Part shown: one piece after another, positions 36,301 to 43,790 of the stretch | Numbering within the stretch: the stretch's first letter is position 1 | How the letters are laid out: every line of letters starts with the position of its first letter | DNA from: Rhodococcus sp. W8901 | Lineage (GTDB): Bacteria > Actinomycetota > Actinomycetes > Mycobacteriales > Mycobacteriaceae | Direction of reading: 5' to 3' | Length of the DNA stretch: 64,000 nucleotides | Assembly: GCF_013348805.1 (NCBI RefSeq) | Contig: NZ_CP054690.1 | Location: forward strand, 1,922,001 to 1,986,000 | Program-made: the position numbers and the translations under genes | Notes under the pieces: model-generated | What the model saw: the letters and a program-made list of their open reading frames with translations, nothing else | What the model was told of the DNA's origin: nothing | The model's database searches: none

Positions 36301-37633
36301 GGACGGCGCGCACCACCCGCCATGCGGCCGCCAGGTCGGGGACGAGGAGGTCGCAGTCGGTGGGCGGCGGGGCGCCGCTGCGCACGAGCCCGATCCCGAC
36401 GTCCGCGGTCGCGAGTGCCCGCGGACAGTCCGCGGCGAGAACCGCCACCGACGCGCCACCGTCCCGCAGGTTCAGTGCCATCTCCAGAAGGTCGGAATCG
36501 ACTGCGCCGGTGGGCTTCCGGAGCTCGTCGAACGCCGAGCGCAGGGTTCCGAGGGCGTCGTCGTCGATCGAGTGGACGGTCATGGCGGACCGTCGAATCT
36601 GTTCGAGCAGGCCACCGGCCAGGGGATCGCGAACGGGCGCGACCAGCACCGCGGCGTCGGGGTCGTCGGCGACGTCTGCCACCTCCGACAGTTCCGCGAG
36701 TCGATGCCAGCCCTGCCCGAGCACTCCGTCGTCGACGGCGGTGCGGGCCACGTCCCAGACGCGCGCCCGACGGTCCTCCGCAACGCCCCGGATCCGGCTC
36801 ACCCGCAGATCAGTGGTCAACAGCGCACGCGGGTCGACGACCAGCGCGGTCACGCAGTCGATCCGACGCAGCACGTCAGGGCCGCGGCACAGCACGCGGT
36901 GATCGGTGACCAGTCCGCGACCGAGCGCGCTCGCGAAGGACTCACGTGCGGTGCGGGCCGCCTTCGGGGCCGTCACCAGAGCCGTCGTCCCGGCCGTGCG
37001 GAGACTGCCGGTGGCGGCACCGACGGCCACCGAGCCCGCGAGCTGTACCCACGCGGCCCGCTCGAGATGGCGATCGACCGCGCCGCTGGGGGGAGCGGTG
37101 TCGGCGGGCGTGCTCCGGGGGAGGGGACTGCGCTGCCACGCGCGCCGGTTGGCGACCACCTCGCCCACCACCGACGCCCGCAGCAGCGCCTCGACCGCGA
37201 GAGGGGCCGGCGCCTGCGCGGCCGCGAAGCCGGCGGCCGTCGCGGTCGACAGGACCAGGTCGGTGCCGACGCGACCGAGCCCGGCCTCCAGGAGCCGGCG
37301 CAGCCGCGGTTGGTAGTCGAGGACCGTCACCGGCGCGGCCAGCGCGAGGGGAAGCCGCGGCAACGTCAGGATCCGTCCCGCCGTCGCGAATCCGAACCCG
37401 ACGGAGTGGGCGGCGAGCGCGGCCACACGGGCGCGGAGCACGGCATCGTCCCAGGCCGGCGGCGGTGGACGATCGGTGCCGGGGGAGTCGGCCTGTCGAG
37501 GCGCGAGCAGCGCGGTCAGCACACCCGCGGTCGCGGCGGTGCCGACGACCGCCGTCGTCAGTGCCGTGTCCAGGCTCCGGCGGGGCAGTGCGCGTGCCTG
37601 CCCCAGTAGTGCCCCGACCCCCGCGATCCTCAC
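33383..37633 (-). CDS. giant P-type ATPase with N-terminal pseudo-ATPase half, CtpI-like
   Basis: 1,416 residues from a GTG at 37633 (GTGA overlap with the gene before). The active half (residues ~570-1350) has the A-domain TGES near 676, PEGLP in the membrane, DKTGT near 833 and GDGANDA near 1092: a complete ion pump, with PEGLP as in P2-type (Ca2+/Na+-like) pumps. The first ~560 residues resemble a second P-type ATPase of P1B style. VLCRGPDVLRRIDCVTALVVDPRALLT lines up with the usual ...DKTGTLT block, and VAVLAADCPRALATADVGIG with ...GDGxNDAPAL...; both catalytic motifs are lost and no A-domain is visible. Length and layout match M. tuberculosis CtpI. Transported ion unknown. Confidence 0.85.
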   Translation of the reverse strand: MRIAGVGALLGQARALPRRSLDTALTTAVVGTAATAGVLTALLAPRQADSPGTDRPPPPAWDDAVLRARVAALAAHSVGFGFATAGRILTLPRLPLALAAPVTVLDYQPRLRRLLEAGLGRVGTDLVLSTATAAGFAAAQAPAPLAVEALLRASVVGEVVANRRAWQRSPLPRSTPADTAPPSGAVDRHLERAAWVQLAGSVAVGAATGSLRTAGTTALVTAPKAARTARESFASALGRGLVTDHRVLCRGPDVLRRIDCVTALVVDPRALLTTDLRVSRIRGVAEDRRARVWDVARTAVDDGVLGQGWHRLAELSEVADVADDPDAAVLVAPVRDPLAGGLLEQIRRSAMTVHSIDDDALGTLRSAFDELRKPTGAVDSDLLEMALNLRDGGASVAVLAADCPRALATADVGIGLVRSGAPPPTDCDLLVPDLAAAWRVVRAVPAARTASRRGIEIATGASLLGSLLMLPGTHGRGPGPVSAGAGAALWTGHRLARQVLRAATPLPDPQHDWHSMPVDRVRAMLGTPGPRSETAGAGRLIATATWMRRPVEATWDFGRSLRTELSDPLTPILATGSAASAVLGSPVDAILVGSVLVGNAALSAVQRLHAERLLRRLLAVQDTPARVVGGGQGGHEAVAAGLLRAGEVIEVRPGEVVPADGRLIEADGVEADESSLTGESLPVDKQTEATPGVPLAERSCMLYSGTTVLTGTATAVVTAVGAATETGRASALSPTPVGRTGLQAQLGELTRRVLPVSVGGGALVTLTSMLRGGGLQAAITSGVAVAVAAVPEGLPLVATLAQQAAARRLTHSSALVRAPRSVEALGRVDVVCFDKTGTLSEDRLRVTAVRPLGSHDHDDVVDAAARTSITADGKAAAHATDRAVVEARERSGSVDTADLLLPFRSGRPYAAAITGTDLVVKGAPEVMLAACTGTSPAPLETIVDEVQTMAEQGLRVIAVARRTLTADQAARAADDPDAIESLCRRGLEPLGLLGLSDTARPEAAGLLPALEERDVSVRLITGDHPVTAAAIARDLGLELDAGDVLTGTEWEALSHRRQETAVRERQVFARMSPEQKVQIVQTLERTGHVCAMVGDGANDAAAIRAASIGIGVASHGSHPARSAADILLLDGHVDAILDAIDEGRQLWQRVQSAVSVLLGGNAGEVAFALIGSAISGRAPLNARQLLLVNLLTDALPAAALAVSPPNPDRAYDGRGPDTAALWRTVAVRGAATAAGAGVAWGLASVTGRPRRASTVGLVALVGAQLGQTLIDSRSPLVVTTAVGSLAVLGAVVSTPGVSQFLGCTPLGPVGWTQALGSAAGATAAAAVAPRVLTWWQTRSTAPNQSTISTPARSSTAYVWRSGGVRTAATAPVNGSVREGARADANADSAGNETITAPTMAAVGVRQVNDEDGQGER

Positions 37634-38133
37634 CGAGTGGTACGCCCCCGTGGCCGGGAGGTCGTGCTCTTCTTCGTCGTCTTCTTCGCAGTTGCCTTCT
37701 TGGTGTTCGCGGTGCGGTCGGGACCCGCTCGGGTGGGCTTGGCGGGCGCGCTCGCGGGGGCGGCGGCCATCGCAGCCTCCGGGTGCGCGCCGCGCTCGTG
37801 GAGTTGCCTCAACACGAGCGCGGCGCCCCCGACGGTCAGGACCACCGGCCATTCGACGAGCCCCACCGCGCCCGCGGCGGCCATGGTCAGTACGGCGGCC
37901 GGTGTGGAGTGGCTCCCGGTTTCGACGCCTCTGCGCATTCCGTCGGCTATTCCGCCGACCGCGCCCCGGACGCCCCCGACGACGGTCCCGACAGCCGCGC
38001 CGCCGACCGCGCCGATCGAGGCGGTGGTCACCTCCGCGATCCCGGAGACGGTCCGCACGGCTCCGTCGGCGAACGACATTCGGCCGTTGCCGGATCTGTG
38101 ACCGTTGTGCGAGGTGTTCCCTGTCTGTTCCAT
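37630..38133 (-). CDS. membrane protein with Lys-rich tail, first gene of the CtpI-like operon
   Basis: A 167-residue protein. Residues ~20-70 are Gly/Ala/Val-rich with periodic GG, then a hydrophobic stretch AVLTMAAAGAVGLVEWPVVLTVGGAALVL that shares the (E/D)WPV core with the small protein at 33102-33386. The last ~40 residues are strongly basic (TKKATAKKTTKKSTTSRPRGRTTR-like), similar in composition to histone-like tails. It precedes the ATPase with a GTGA overlap. No function is known; an inner-membrane partner of the ATPase is the best guess. Confidence 0.65.
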   Translation of the reverse strand: MEQTGNTSHNGHRSGNGRMSFADGAVRTVSGIAEVTTASIGAVGGAAVGTVVGGVRGAVGGIADGMRRGVETGSHSTPAAVLTMAAAGAVGLVEWPVVLTVGGAALVLRQLHERGAHPEAAMAAAPASAPAKPTRAGPDRTANTKKATAKKTTKKSTTSRPRGRTTR

Positions 38134-38418
38134 CGAACGCCCATCGTCGGATTCGCAGTCGCAGTGGGGCTGCAGTCGTCGGGGATCGGGTTACCACTCG
38201 CAGCCGAGTCTAAACCCGACCACCTGCCTTGTGAACCTTTCGGACGTTCGATCGGCACGAATCACCCGGTGTGTCAAGCGTTGTATTCAGCCAAACGGCA
38301 ACCCGTGGCATTGCGACCGTCCGGTCCTAACGTTGTTCTCTGTCACCCCATCCCGTTGCGCCCCCGATCCGAGTGCGGCGCACGGATTTTCCGTCCCATT
38401 GCAACCCAGGAGTCCTCG
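38134..38418. other. divergent intergenic region
   Basis: This 285-base region separates the ATPase operon from the binding-protein gene and should contain both promoters. No ORF, hairpin or known operator is convincing in it. Confidence 0.4.
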
Positions 38419-39453
38419 ATGTTCCGTATGCGCCGTCTGCCCCGAGCTGCTCTCGCTCTCGCGCTCGTTCCCCTGGCAGGGCTGGCGGTTGCATGTGGCG
38501 GTTCGGACGCCGCGGCGTCCGACGCCGCGACCGATCAGTTCACCCTCAAGGTCTACGACCCGGGCAACTCCGGAGCGATTGCGGTCGGGAAGCGTGACGG
38601 TGACTTCGACCGAGCGCTCGCACCGCTCGGAGCGAAGATCGAATGGGTCAAGACCACACCGGGATTCAGTTCCAACCTCAAACTGTTCAACACCGGGGAA
38701 CTGGATATCCAGACTGGCGCCTACAGCCCCGTCGTGGGCGCGCTGTCGAAGGACGTCGGCGTCCGGATCTTCGCGACGTCCGACCCGTACAACAAGGACC
38801 AGAGTGGCATCATCGCCACACCCGGGTCGGGCATCGAGAAGCTCGAGGACCTCGCGGGCAAGCGGGTCGCCGTCAATCCGGCGGCCAAGGGCGAGTACAT
38901 CGTCCTCAAGGCGCTGACCGCGGCGCGCATCCCTATCGATTCGGTGGCGCGGGTACCGCTGCAGCAGACCGATGCGGCGTCCGCGTTCTCCACCGGGCAG
39001 GTGGATGCGTGGGCCTCCTTCCTTGCTCCTTACCAGGAGGCGAAAGTGAAGGGTGCCAAGGAGATCGCCACCGAGGGCAGCATCGACTCGGTCGATAACA
39101 CGATCATCGCCGGCCGCACCGCGGTGCTGCAGGAACATCCCGAGGCGGTGCAGAAGTTCCTCGAGGTCACCCAGGACCTCACTCGCCGGCAGTGGGAGAA
39201 TCCGGCCGCGTTCGAGAACGTCTTCGAACAGGCCGGTCCGCGGGCGCTGACCGGGCAGCGGCTCGACGACGCGATCGCGCTCGGCGGCAAGGTCACCGAC
39301 TTCCGCTACCCGACCGCCGCCGACGAGGCGGATCTGCAGTCCGTGGCCGACCTGTTCTACGACAACGGCGTCATCCAGCGGCAGATCGCGGCCTCCGACC
39401 TCACGTTCGACCTGCAGGGCGCGGTGGCCGACAAGCAGGCGGCACGGCGATGA
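38419..39453 (+). CDS. ABC substrate-binding lipoprotein, sulfonate/taurine type
   Basis: A 344-residue lipoprotein: signal peptide ending LAGLAVAC, then an NMT1/SsuA-like domain (KVYDPGNSGAIAVGKRDGDFD, TGELDIQTGAYSPVVGA, GSGIEKLEDLAGKRVAVNPAAKGEY). Members bind alkanesulfonates, sulfate esters or aromatics. The ATG at 38419 follows AGGAG. Its stop overlaps the next ATG as ATGA, as expected for an SsuA-SsuC pair, but the permease beyond is destroyed, so this binding protein has no transporter here. Confidence 0.85.
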   Translation: MFRMRRLPRAALALALVPLAGLAVACGGSDAAASDAATDQFTLKVYDPGNSGAIAVGKRDGDFDRALAPLGAKIEWVKTTPGFSSNLKLFNTGELDIQTGAYSPVVGALSKDVGVRIFATSDPYNKDQSGIIATPGSGIEKLEDLAGKRVAVNPAAKGEYIVLKALTAARIPIDSVARVPLQQTDAASAFSTGQVDAWASFLAPYQEAKVKGAKEIATEGSIDSVDNTIIAGRTAVLQEHPEAVQKFLEVTQDLTRRQWENPAAFENVFEQAGPRALTGQRLDDAIALGGKVTDFRYPTAADEADLQSVADLFYDNGVIQRQIAASDLTFDLQGAVADKQAARR

Positions 39454-40049
39454 CGGTCACCGCACAACCTGCCGCCGACATCAGGGTGACGGAGTCCCTG
39501 GCGCTCGAGGAGCCCCGCTACCGGAGGACGCGCAGCAGGCCGGCGTGGCTGTCGCTGCCGCTGCGACTGCTCGCGAGGTGCTCTCCGGCCACGGGATCTG
39601 CCGGCTTCGTCACCGGCTACGCCGAGGTCTTCCGCCGGCACCCCGAGATCACGTCCATCGTGCACGTGCACACGCCGTGGCTCGGTGGCTGGGCGCAGAC
39701 CCACCGCACGTTGCGGATCAAGTACGCCGCCTCGCAGCGCCTGACGCTGTCCCGGGACATCCCGCCGCACATCGACCGCAGCCAGTCACCGGGCAACTTC
39801 ATCCTCGATCGCCTGGTCGACGACCCGGACCTCGTCGCGACCTTCGAGGCGAACGGCGGTGTCAACGTCATCGGCCGCGACGGGCTGCTCGAGCTCGCCA
39901 AGTTCGTCGTCCTGCTCGAGGAGGGCGCCCAGTACCAGGCGCTCGGCGAGCTCGTCGGCGGCACCGTCGACTTCGACAAGACCAACCTCGTCGCCCAGTG
40001 GGGCCGCAGCGGCCTGCTCGACGAGGCCCGCCGCCGCGGACTCGTCTGA
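39450..40049 (+). pseudogene. chimeric ORF: ABC permease N-terminus fused to class II aldolase C-terminus
   Basis: A 199-residue open frame. Its first ~42 residues (ending RPAWLSLPLRLLA) look like the cytoplasmic N-terminus of an SsuC-type permease, and the ATGA coupling with the binding protein is preserved. After RLLARCSPATG it becomes the C-terminal ~150 residues of a class II aldolase/adducin-type protein: ITSIVHVHTPWLGGWAQTHR (two metal-binding His), then GGVNVIGRDGLLELAKFV. No membrane helix remains. The simplest reading is an internal deletion that removed the rest of the permease, any ATPase gene and the aldolase N-terminus. Neither function should survive. Confidence 0.8.
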
Positions 40050-40076
40050 GCCCGAACCGATTTCAGGAGGACTTCC

Positions 40077-41024
40077 GTGACCATCCGTGTCGGGTACTTC
40101 CCGAACAACAACTCCCTGTTCGCGCTGCGCCACAACGGCCTGCTCGAACTCCGTCTCCCCGACGTCGAGTGGGTCGACCTGCGCGACCTGCCGTCGACGC
40201 GACGGGTCGATCCCCGGCACGGGTTGCCGACGCTGCACTCGGACTGGCTGTTCGAGGACGGCGGCTACGACGTCATCGGGACCGGGTTCACCCCGCCGAT
40301 CACCGCCCTCGGTCAGGGCCGCGACCTGGTCTACGTCGGCATCTCCGGCCCTCGGGTGGAGAACGGCCGGCTGGTGACCCTCGCCGACTCGGGTATCCGC
40401 ACCGCCGCGGACCTGCGCGGCAAGCGGATCGGGATCACGCACGGGTCGTGGCAGACCACGCTCGCGCTGCTCGCCCTCGACCGCGAGGGCCTGACGTGGT
40501 CGGATGTCGTGCCGGTGGATGTCGATGTGAACGAGGGCGGCGGGGCACTGCTGCGCGGTGACCTCGACGCCTGGGTAGGCGCCTATCCGGGGCTGGCCGA
40601 CGTGGAGGCTGCCGCCCGGCTGCACACCCTCGTCGACACCGACGGGCTGTTCAGTCATCCGTCACTGTGGTTCGTGCGCCGCGACTTCGCCGAGAACCAC
40701 CGCGCCGAGCTCGAGGCGGTCATCGCCGCGCTGCAGGAATCCGACGCGTGGATCGTCGCGAATCCTCGTGAAGCGGCGAGATTCTTCGTCGAGGACGCCG
40801 AAAGGCGCGGGGGCACCGCAGATCTGAACCGTTAGGAGGAGGCACTGCGCAGCCGGCCATTCGGGATCGGTCCGGTCACCGAGGAGTTCCTCGACGAGCA
40901 GCAGCGCGCCGCGGACCTGCTGTATGCCAACGGTCTGCTGCCGAAGCCGGTGGCGGTGCGCGGCGCGGTCCTGCCGTGGATCGGCGGGGTGGTCGAGACG
41001 ACCCGGCCCGGCGCCGCGGTGTGA
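40077..41024 (+). pseudogene. ABC substrate-binding protein with in-frame amber stop
   Basis: Translation starts at the GTG at 40077 (AGGAGG six bases upstream) and gives 252 residues of an NMT1-like binding protein without a signal peptide (VGYFPNNNSLFALRHNGLLE, GKRIGITHGSWQTTLALLAL). A TAG at 40833-40835 ends it, but the same frame continues for 62 good codons, EEALRSRPFGIGPVTEEFLDE to a TGA at 41022-41024, with the usual C-terminal helix of the family. The stop is therefore probably a point mutation. The truncated product may or may not fold. Confidence 0.8.
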
Positions 41025-41095
41025 TCGGTCGGCCGGCACCGGCTACCCTGGTCGTCGAGTGTTCGCGTTCGTGGCGGCACACGTGAGCAGCAGGG

Positions 41096-41977
41096 ATGGC
41101 GTCGATGGGCAGGCAGCGGGGCGGCCGCAGAACCGAGGGGCGCACTCCTCGCGGTGACGAGGGAAGACCCGTCGCAGGGGCCTACGAGATCGACACCGGG
41201 ATGTGCGAACTCGAGGAGGATCCGTTCGATCCGCAGAGCTGGATCGTGAAGATCAACGGTGAACCGAGTTCGCACATCGACCTCGCCGATCCGCAGACCC
41301 TCGCTTTCGACTACATGCGGTGGATATCCGAACTGTCTCGTTCCCAATGGGATTCGCAGACCAAGCTGCGGGTGCTCCACCTCGGCGGCGGCGCCTGCAC
41401 GCTGGCCCGCAGCTTCGCATCCGTGTACTCGGAGGCGCGTCAGGTGGTCGTCGAGCTGGACGGCCGCCTCGCCGTGCTGGTCCGCGAGTGGTTCGACCTG
41501 CCGCGCGCGCCGCTACTGCGGGTTCGGGTGGGGGAGGCGCGCGCGGTCACCGAGACGCTCACCGACGACAGCCGGGACCTGATCATCCGGGACGTGTTCG
41601 CCGGACGCAGCACGCCTCGGCCGCTCACCACGCTCGAGTTCACCAGGCAGGCACGCCGCGTGCTGTCCCCGGGCGGCATCTACTTGGTGAACTGCGGCGA
41701 TACCCCGGATCTGCGCGGCGCGCGCGCCGAGGCGGCGACGATCGGCGCGGTGTTCGAGCACACCGCGATCATCGCGGACCCCGCGATGCTCAAGGGCAAG
41801 CGTGACGGCAACATCGTCATCGCCGGCAGCGATGTCCCGATCGGAACGTCCCCGACACTTGCCAGTCGCGTCCTCGGAGGCGGCACCCCGGCCCACGTGT
41901 GGCAGGACGCCCAGGTCCGGCGGTTCGCCGAGTCGGCGAAGGTACTGCGCGACAAGGGCACGCCGACCGAGGGGTGA
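41096..41977 (+). CDS. spermidine synthase-like methyltransferase-fold protein
   Basis: A 293-residue protein with a Rossmann fold of the spermidine synthase family: LRVLHLGGGACTLARSFAS, then VVELDGRLAVLVREWF, and RDLIIRDVFAG. The aminopropyltransferase Asp pair is only partly kept, so activity is doubtful; related actinobacterial proteins are annotated as spermidine synthase-like. AGGG lies before a second ATG at 41105, which is an equally good start. It precedes the XRE operator. Confidence 0.75.
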   Translation: MASMGRQRGGRRTEGRTPRGDEGRPVAGAYEIDTGMCELEEDPFDPQSWIVKINGEPSSHIDLADPQTLAFDYMRWISELSRSQWDSQTKLRVLHLGGGACTLARSFASVYSEARQVVVELDGRLAVLVREWFDLPRAPLLRVRVGEARAVTETLTDDSRDLIIRDVFAGRSTPRPLTTLEFTRQARRVLSPGGIYLVNCGDTPDLRGARAEAATIGAVFEHTAIIADPAMLKGKRDGNIVIAGSDVPIGTSPTLASRVLGGGTPAHVWQDAQVRRFAESAKVLRDKGTPTEG

Positions 41978-41981
41978 CAAG

Positions 41982-42015
41982 GATGCTTGACATCTGGGTG
42001 TCAAGCATCTTTAAC
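41982..42015 (+). promoter_or_regulatory. palindromic promoter/operator of the XRE gene
   Basis: GATGCTTGACA (41982-41992) and TGTCAAGCATC (41999-42009) form a perfect 11-bp inverted repeat with a 6-base spacer. TTGACA at 41987-41992 is an exact -35 consensus, 17 bases from TTTAAC at 42010-42015, a weak -10. An XRE dimer bound here would block the -35, so this is probably an autorepressed, near-leaderless promoter. It could instead be a terminator of the gene before. Confidence 0.6.
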
Positions 42016-42022
42016 TCTTCCT

Positions 42023-42238
42023 GTGACCGGTACACCACGCGGCAACCGGGTGCGCGAGCATCGCAAACAGGCCGGGATAACGCAGGCCGAACTGGCACGT
42101 GCGGGCGGTGTGAGCCGTCAGAGCATCGTGTCGGTGGAGGGCGGCGACTACGCGCCGAGCGTCTATCTCGCGCTGCGTCTGGCGCGGGCGCTGGACGCGA
42201 GTGTCGAGACGCTGTTCCCGTTGGACGAGGAGGGGTGA
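42023..42238 (+). CDS. XRE-family small regulator
   Basis: A 71-residue HTH_3/XRE protein from the GTG at 42023: NRVREHRKQAGITQAELARAGGVSRQSIVSVEGGDYAPSVYLALRLARALDASVETLF. It covers the five-helix fold with little else. Small proteins of this type are often encoded with a two-helix membrane protein, and such a gene follows, though frameshifted. Confidence 0.85.
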   Translation: MTGTPRGNRVREHRKQAGITQAELARAGGVSRQSIVSVEGGDYAPSVYLALRLARALDASVETLFPLDEEG

Positions 42239-42240
42239 CG

Positions 42241-42466
42241 ATGAGTGTCTTCGTGAACGCCATGCGGGTCGTGGGAGATCGCCGTCGCGGTCTACGTGAT
42301 CGGCGCGGCCGGAATTGTCGCCCGCCTGCTGGTGTCGAACAGCGACAGCGCGTCGTCGACGTGGGCGGGCGTGATTGTCGGGGCGGCGATCGGCGGCGCC
42401 GCTGCCGTCGTCGGCGTCCGGAACAAGCGGCGGCGCCGGGCGCGGTTCGAGGCGGCCGACGACTAG
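42241..42466 (+). pseudogene. small membrane protein, frameshifted
   Basis: The ATG at 42241 starts MSVFVNAMRVVG, then the frame breaks. From about 42275 the next frame reads EIAVAVYVIGAAGIVARLLV and AGVIVGAAIGGAAAVVGVRNKRRRRARFE, two hydrophobic helices and a basic tail, ending at TAG 42464-42466. One missing or extra base near 42272-42275 would explain it. The intact form would be a ~75-residue two-helix protein, co-transcribed with the XRE gene. Confidence 0.6.
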
Positions 42467-42722
42467 GGCGTGGCGCGCCACTGTCAACCGGTGGCGTCAC
42501 AGCAGTTCCCGGTTCCGGTTCGGTGCGCGGATGCCCTTCGGCTTCCGTTGTCCTGCAGGGCGATCAATGCGCACATCGCCGCGCAATGTGCTGCTGCGCG
42601 AACAGTAGGGTGCATGGCTATCGCCCATGCTCGTCGGGCTGTCGATGACATCTTGCCTTCCATTTCGTCGGTGGGGTTGTTCGTCTACGTCGTTGCTGTG
42701 GAACAGATTCGGCGTCGTCGGG
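42467..42722. other. gene-free gap with no clear feature
   Basis: 256 bases between the XRE unit and the surface protein. Short frames exist (one beginning MAIAHARRAVDD at about 42614) but none has supporting context. I see no operator or repeat. Confidence 0.35.
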
Positions 42723-43466
42723 TCAGTGGCTGTGGTGACCGGATGCCTGCTCGGGTACCGGTGTAGTCGCGTTGTCGGCAGTCACGGTGAACTCGGCGGT
42801 ACGCACCACTCCCTCGTGTCGGAAGTCCAAGAACAAGCGGTAGGCCCCGACGCTCGGCATGCCGGCGTAGAAGTTGATGGCGGGCCCAGCCGGTGTAACG
42901 CCGTCACCGGGATGGCCGTCCGGGTGGACGTGGAGATACGTGAGGTCGGAGGCGTGTAACGCGACCAGATGGCCGTACGCGCCCAGATAGGGCTGCAGGT
43001 CCGTTACGGGTTGCTTGTCGCGGCTGACCGAGAGCGTGAGCTTCGATGTTCGGCCTGCGTGGGCCGCCCCGTCGAGGGAGACGGTGTAACTGTCGACCGT
43101 CGCAGTGGCGGTCGCGAGGGGCAATGGCCGCGGCTCGTAGGTGCCTGCGACGTGCACGTCCGCACCCAGCGTGATTCCGTCGCCGCCGTCCGGGGTGAAG
43201 TCGGCGAAGATTCGATAGTCGCCGGCGTGATCGAAATCGACTGGCACATGCCAGGTTCCGGACGAATCCAGTTCGGGGTGCACGTGCTGGAATCCGGTCA
43301 GGTCGTGGCCGACCACGATCAGATGCAGTTGCTTCTCGTGGGCGTCGGTGTACCGGGTCAGTGGGATTCCGGTCGAATCGACGATCCGGAACTGCAGGGG
43401 TACCCGGCTCCCGACGGTCGTCTCCGACGCTGCCAGTTCCAGTGTGTAGCCGCTCTCGCTGAACAT
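42723..43466 (-). CDS. copper-resistance-type surface protein, N-terminus uncertain
   Basis: About 247 residues from the ATG at 43466. Two Ig-like beta modules are visible: one with LHLIVVGHDLTGFQHVHPEL and FADFTPDGGDG, the other with GHLVALHASDLTYLHVHPDG and FYAGMPSVGAYRLFLDFRH. The twin H-V-H motifs and the C-terminal HHSH suggest metal binding. Homologues have an N-terminal membrane anchor; here the frame continues upstream but with no signal or helix, so the 5' end may be lost. It is divergent from the CsoR-type box and the MFS/CopZ genes. Confidence 0.65.
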   Translation of the reverse strand: MFSESGYTLELAASETTVGSRVPLQFRIVDSTGIPLTRYTDAHEKQLHLIVVGHDLTGFQHVHPELDSSGTWHVPVDFDHAGDYRIFADFTPDGGDGITLGADVHVAGTYEPRPLPLATATATVDSYTVSLDGAAHAGRTSKLTLSVSRDKQPVTDLQPYLGAYGHLVALHASDLTYLHVHPDGHPGDGVTPAGPAINFYAGMPSVGAYRLFLDFRHEGVVRTAEFTVTADNATTPVPEQASGHHSH

Positions 43467-43790
43467 CAGTCCTCCAAGTGGTAGGGCGGTGGCAGCTTCC
43501 GTATCGGAAGGGCTGCGGTTGTCGTGCGTCTCGGGGTTGCGTACTGCGATGCCGCAGGCCGCATTGCAATTTGTACTATACCCCCCTAGGGTATCGATCG
43601 GTGAGACAATCACCGACGGGAGATCTGATGTGCCCCTGTGGTGGGCGCCGATCGAGGATGTTCGAGTATTGCCTGTTTGGCGGGCATTTCGCGTCCGTGC
43701 GGGCCAGTGTTCGCCGTGGCTTGATCGTCCAGATCGCCCTTGATCGTCCGTTTCATCGCCCATACCCCGTACAGGTAAGGAAGGGGCAGT
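43467..43790. other. divergent promoter region of the metal-response genes
   Basis: 324 bases without a supported gene, holding the CsoR-type box described separately. The minus-strand frame upstream of 43466 is open, with cysteines (NCNAACG) that may be a relic of the surface protein's original N-terminus. Confidence 0.45.
43578..43594. promoter_or_regulatory. CsoR/RicR-type copper box
   Basis: ATACCCCCCTAGGGTAT is a near-palindrome of the kind bound by CsoR-family copper sensors (TACCC..GGGTA core). It lies 112 bases upstream of the surface protein and 197 bases upstream of the MFS gene. With CopZ downstream, it suggests copper-derepressed expression. No csoR gene is in the window. Confidence 0.65.

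Noticed and set aside
37634-38197. Longer N-terminus for the giant ATPase
   Set aside because: The extra residues are the out-of-frame image of the upstream Lys-tailed protein; the GTG at 37633 has the GTGA overlap.
40833-40835. Programmed read-through or pyrrolysine at the amber codon
   Set aside because: No downstream stem-loop of the known type and no pyl genes; a simple nonsense mutation is more likely next to other decay.
42614-42766. Small ORF MAIAHARRAVDD... in the gap after the XRE unit
   Set aside because: No ribosome site, no conserved motif, and it overlaps the 3' end of the surface-protein gene on the other strand.
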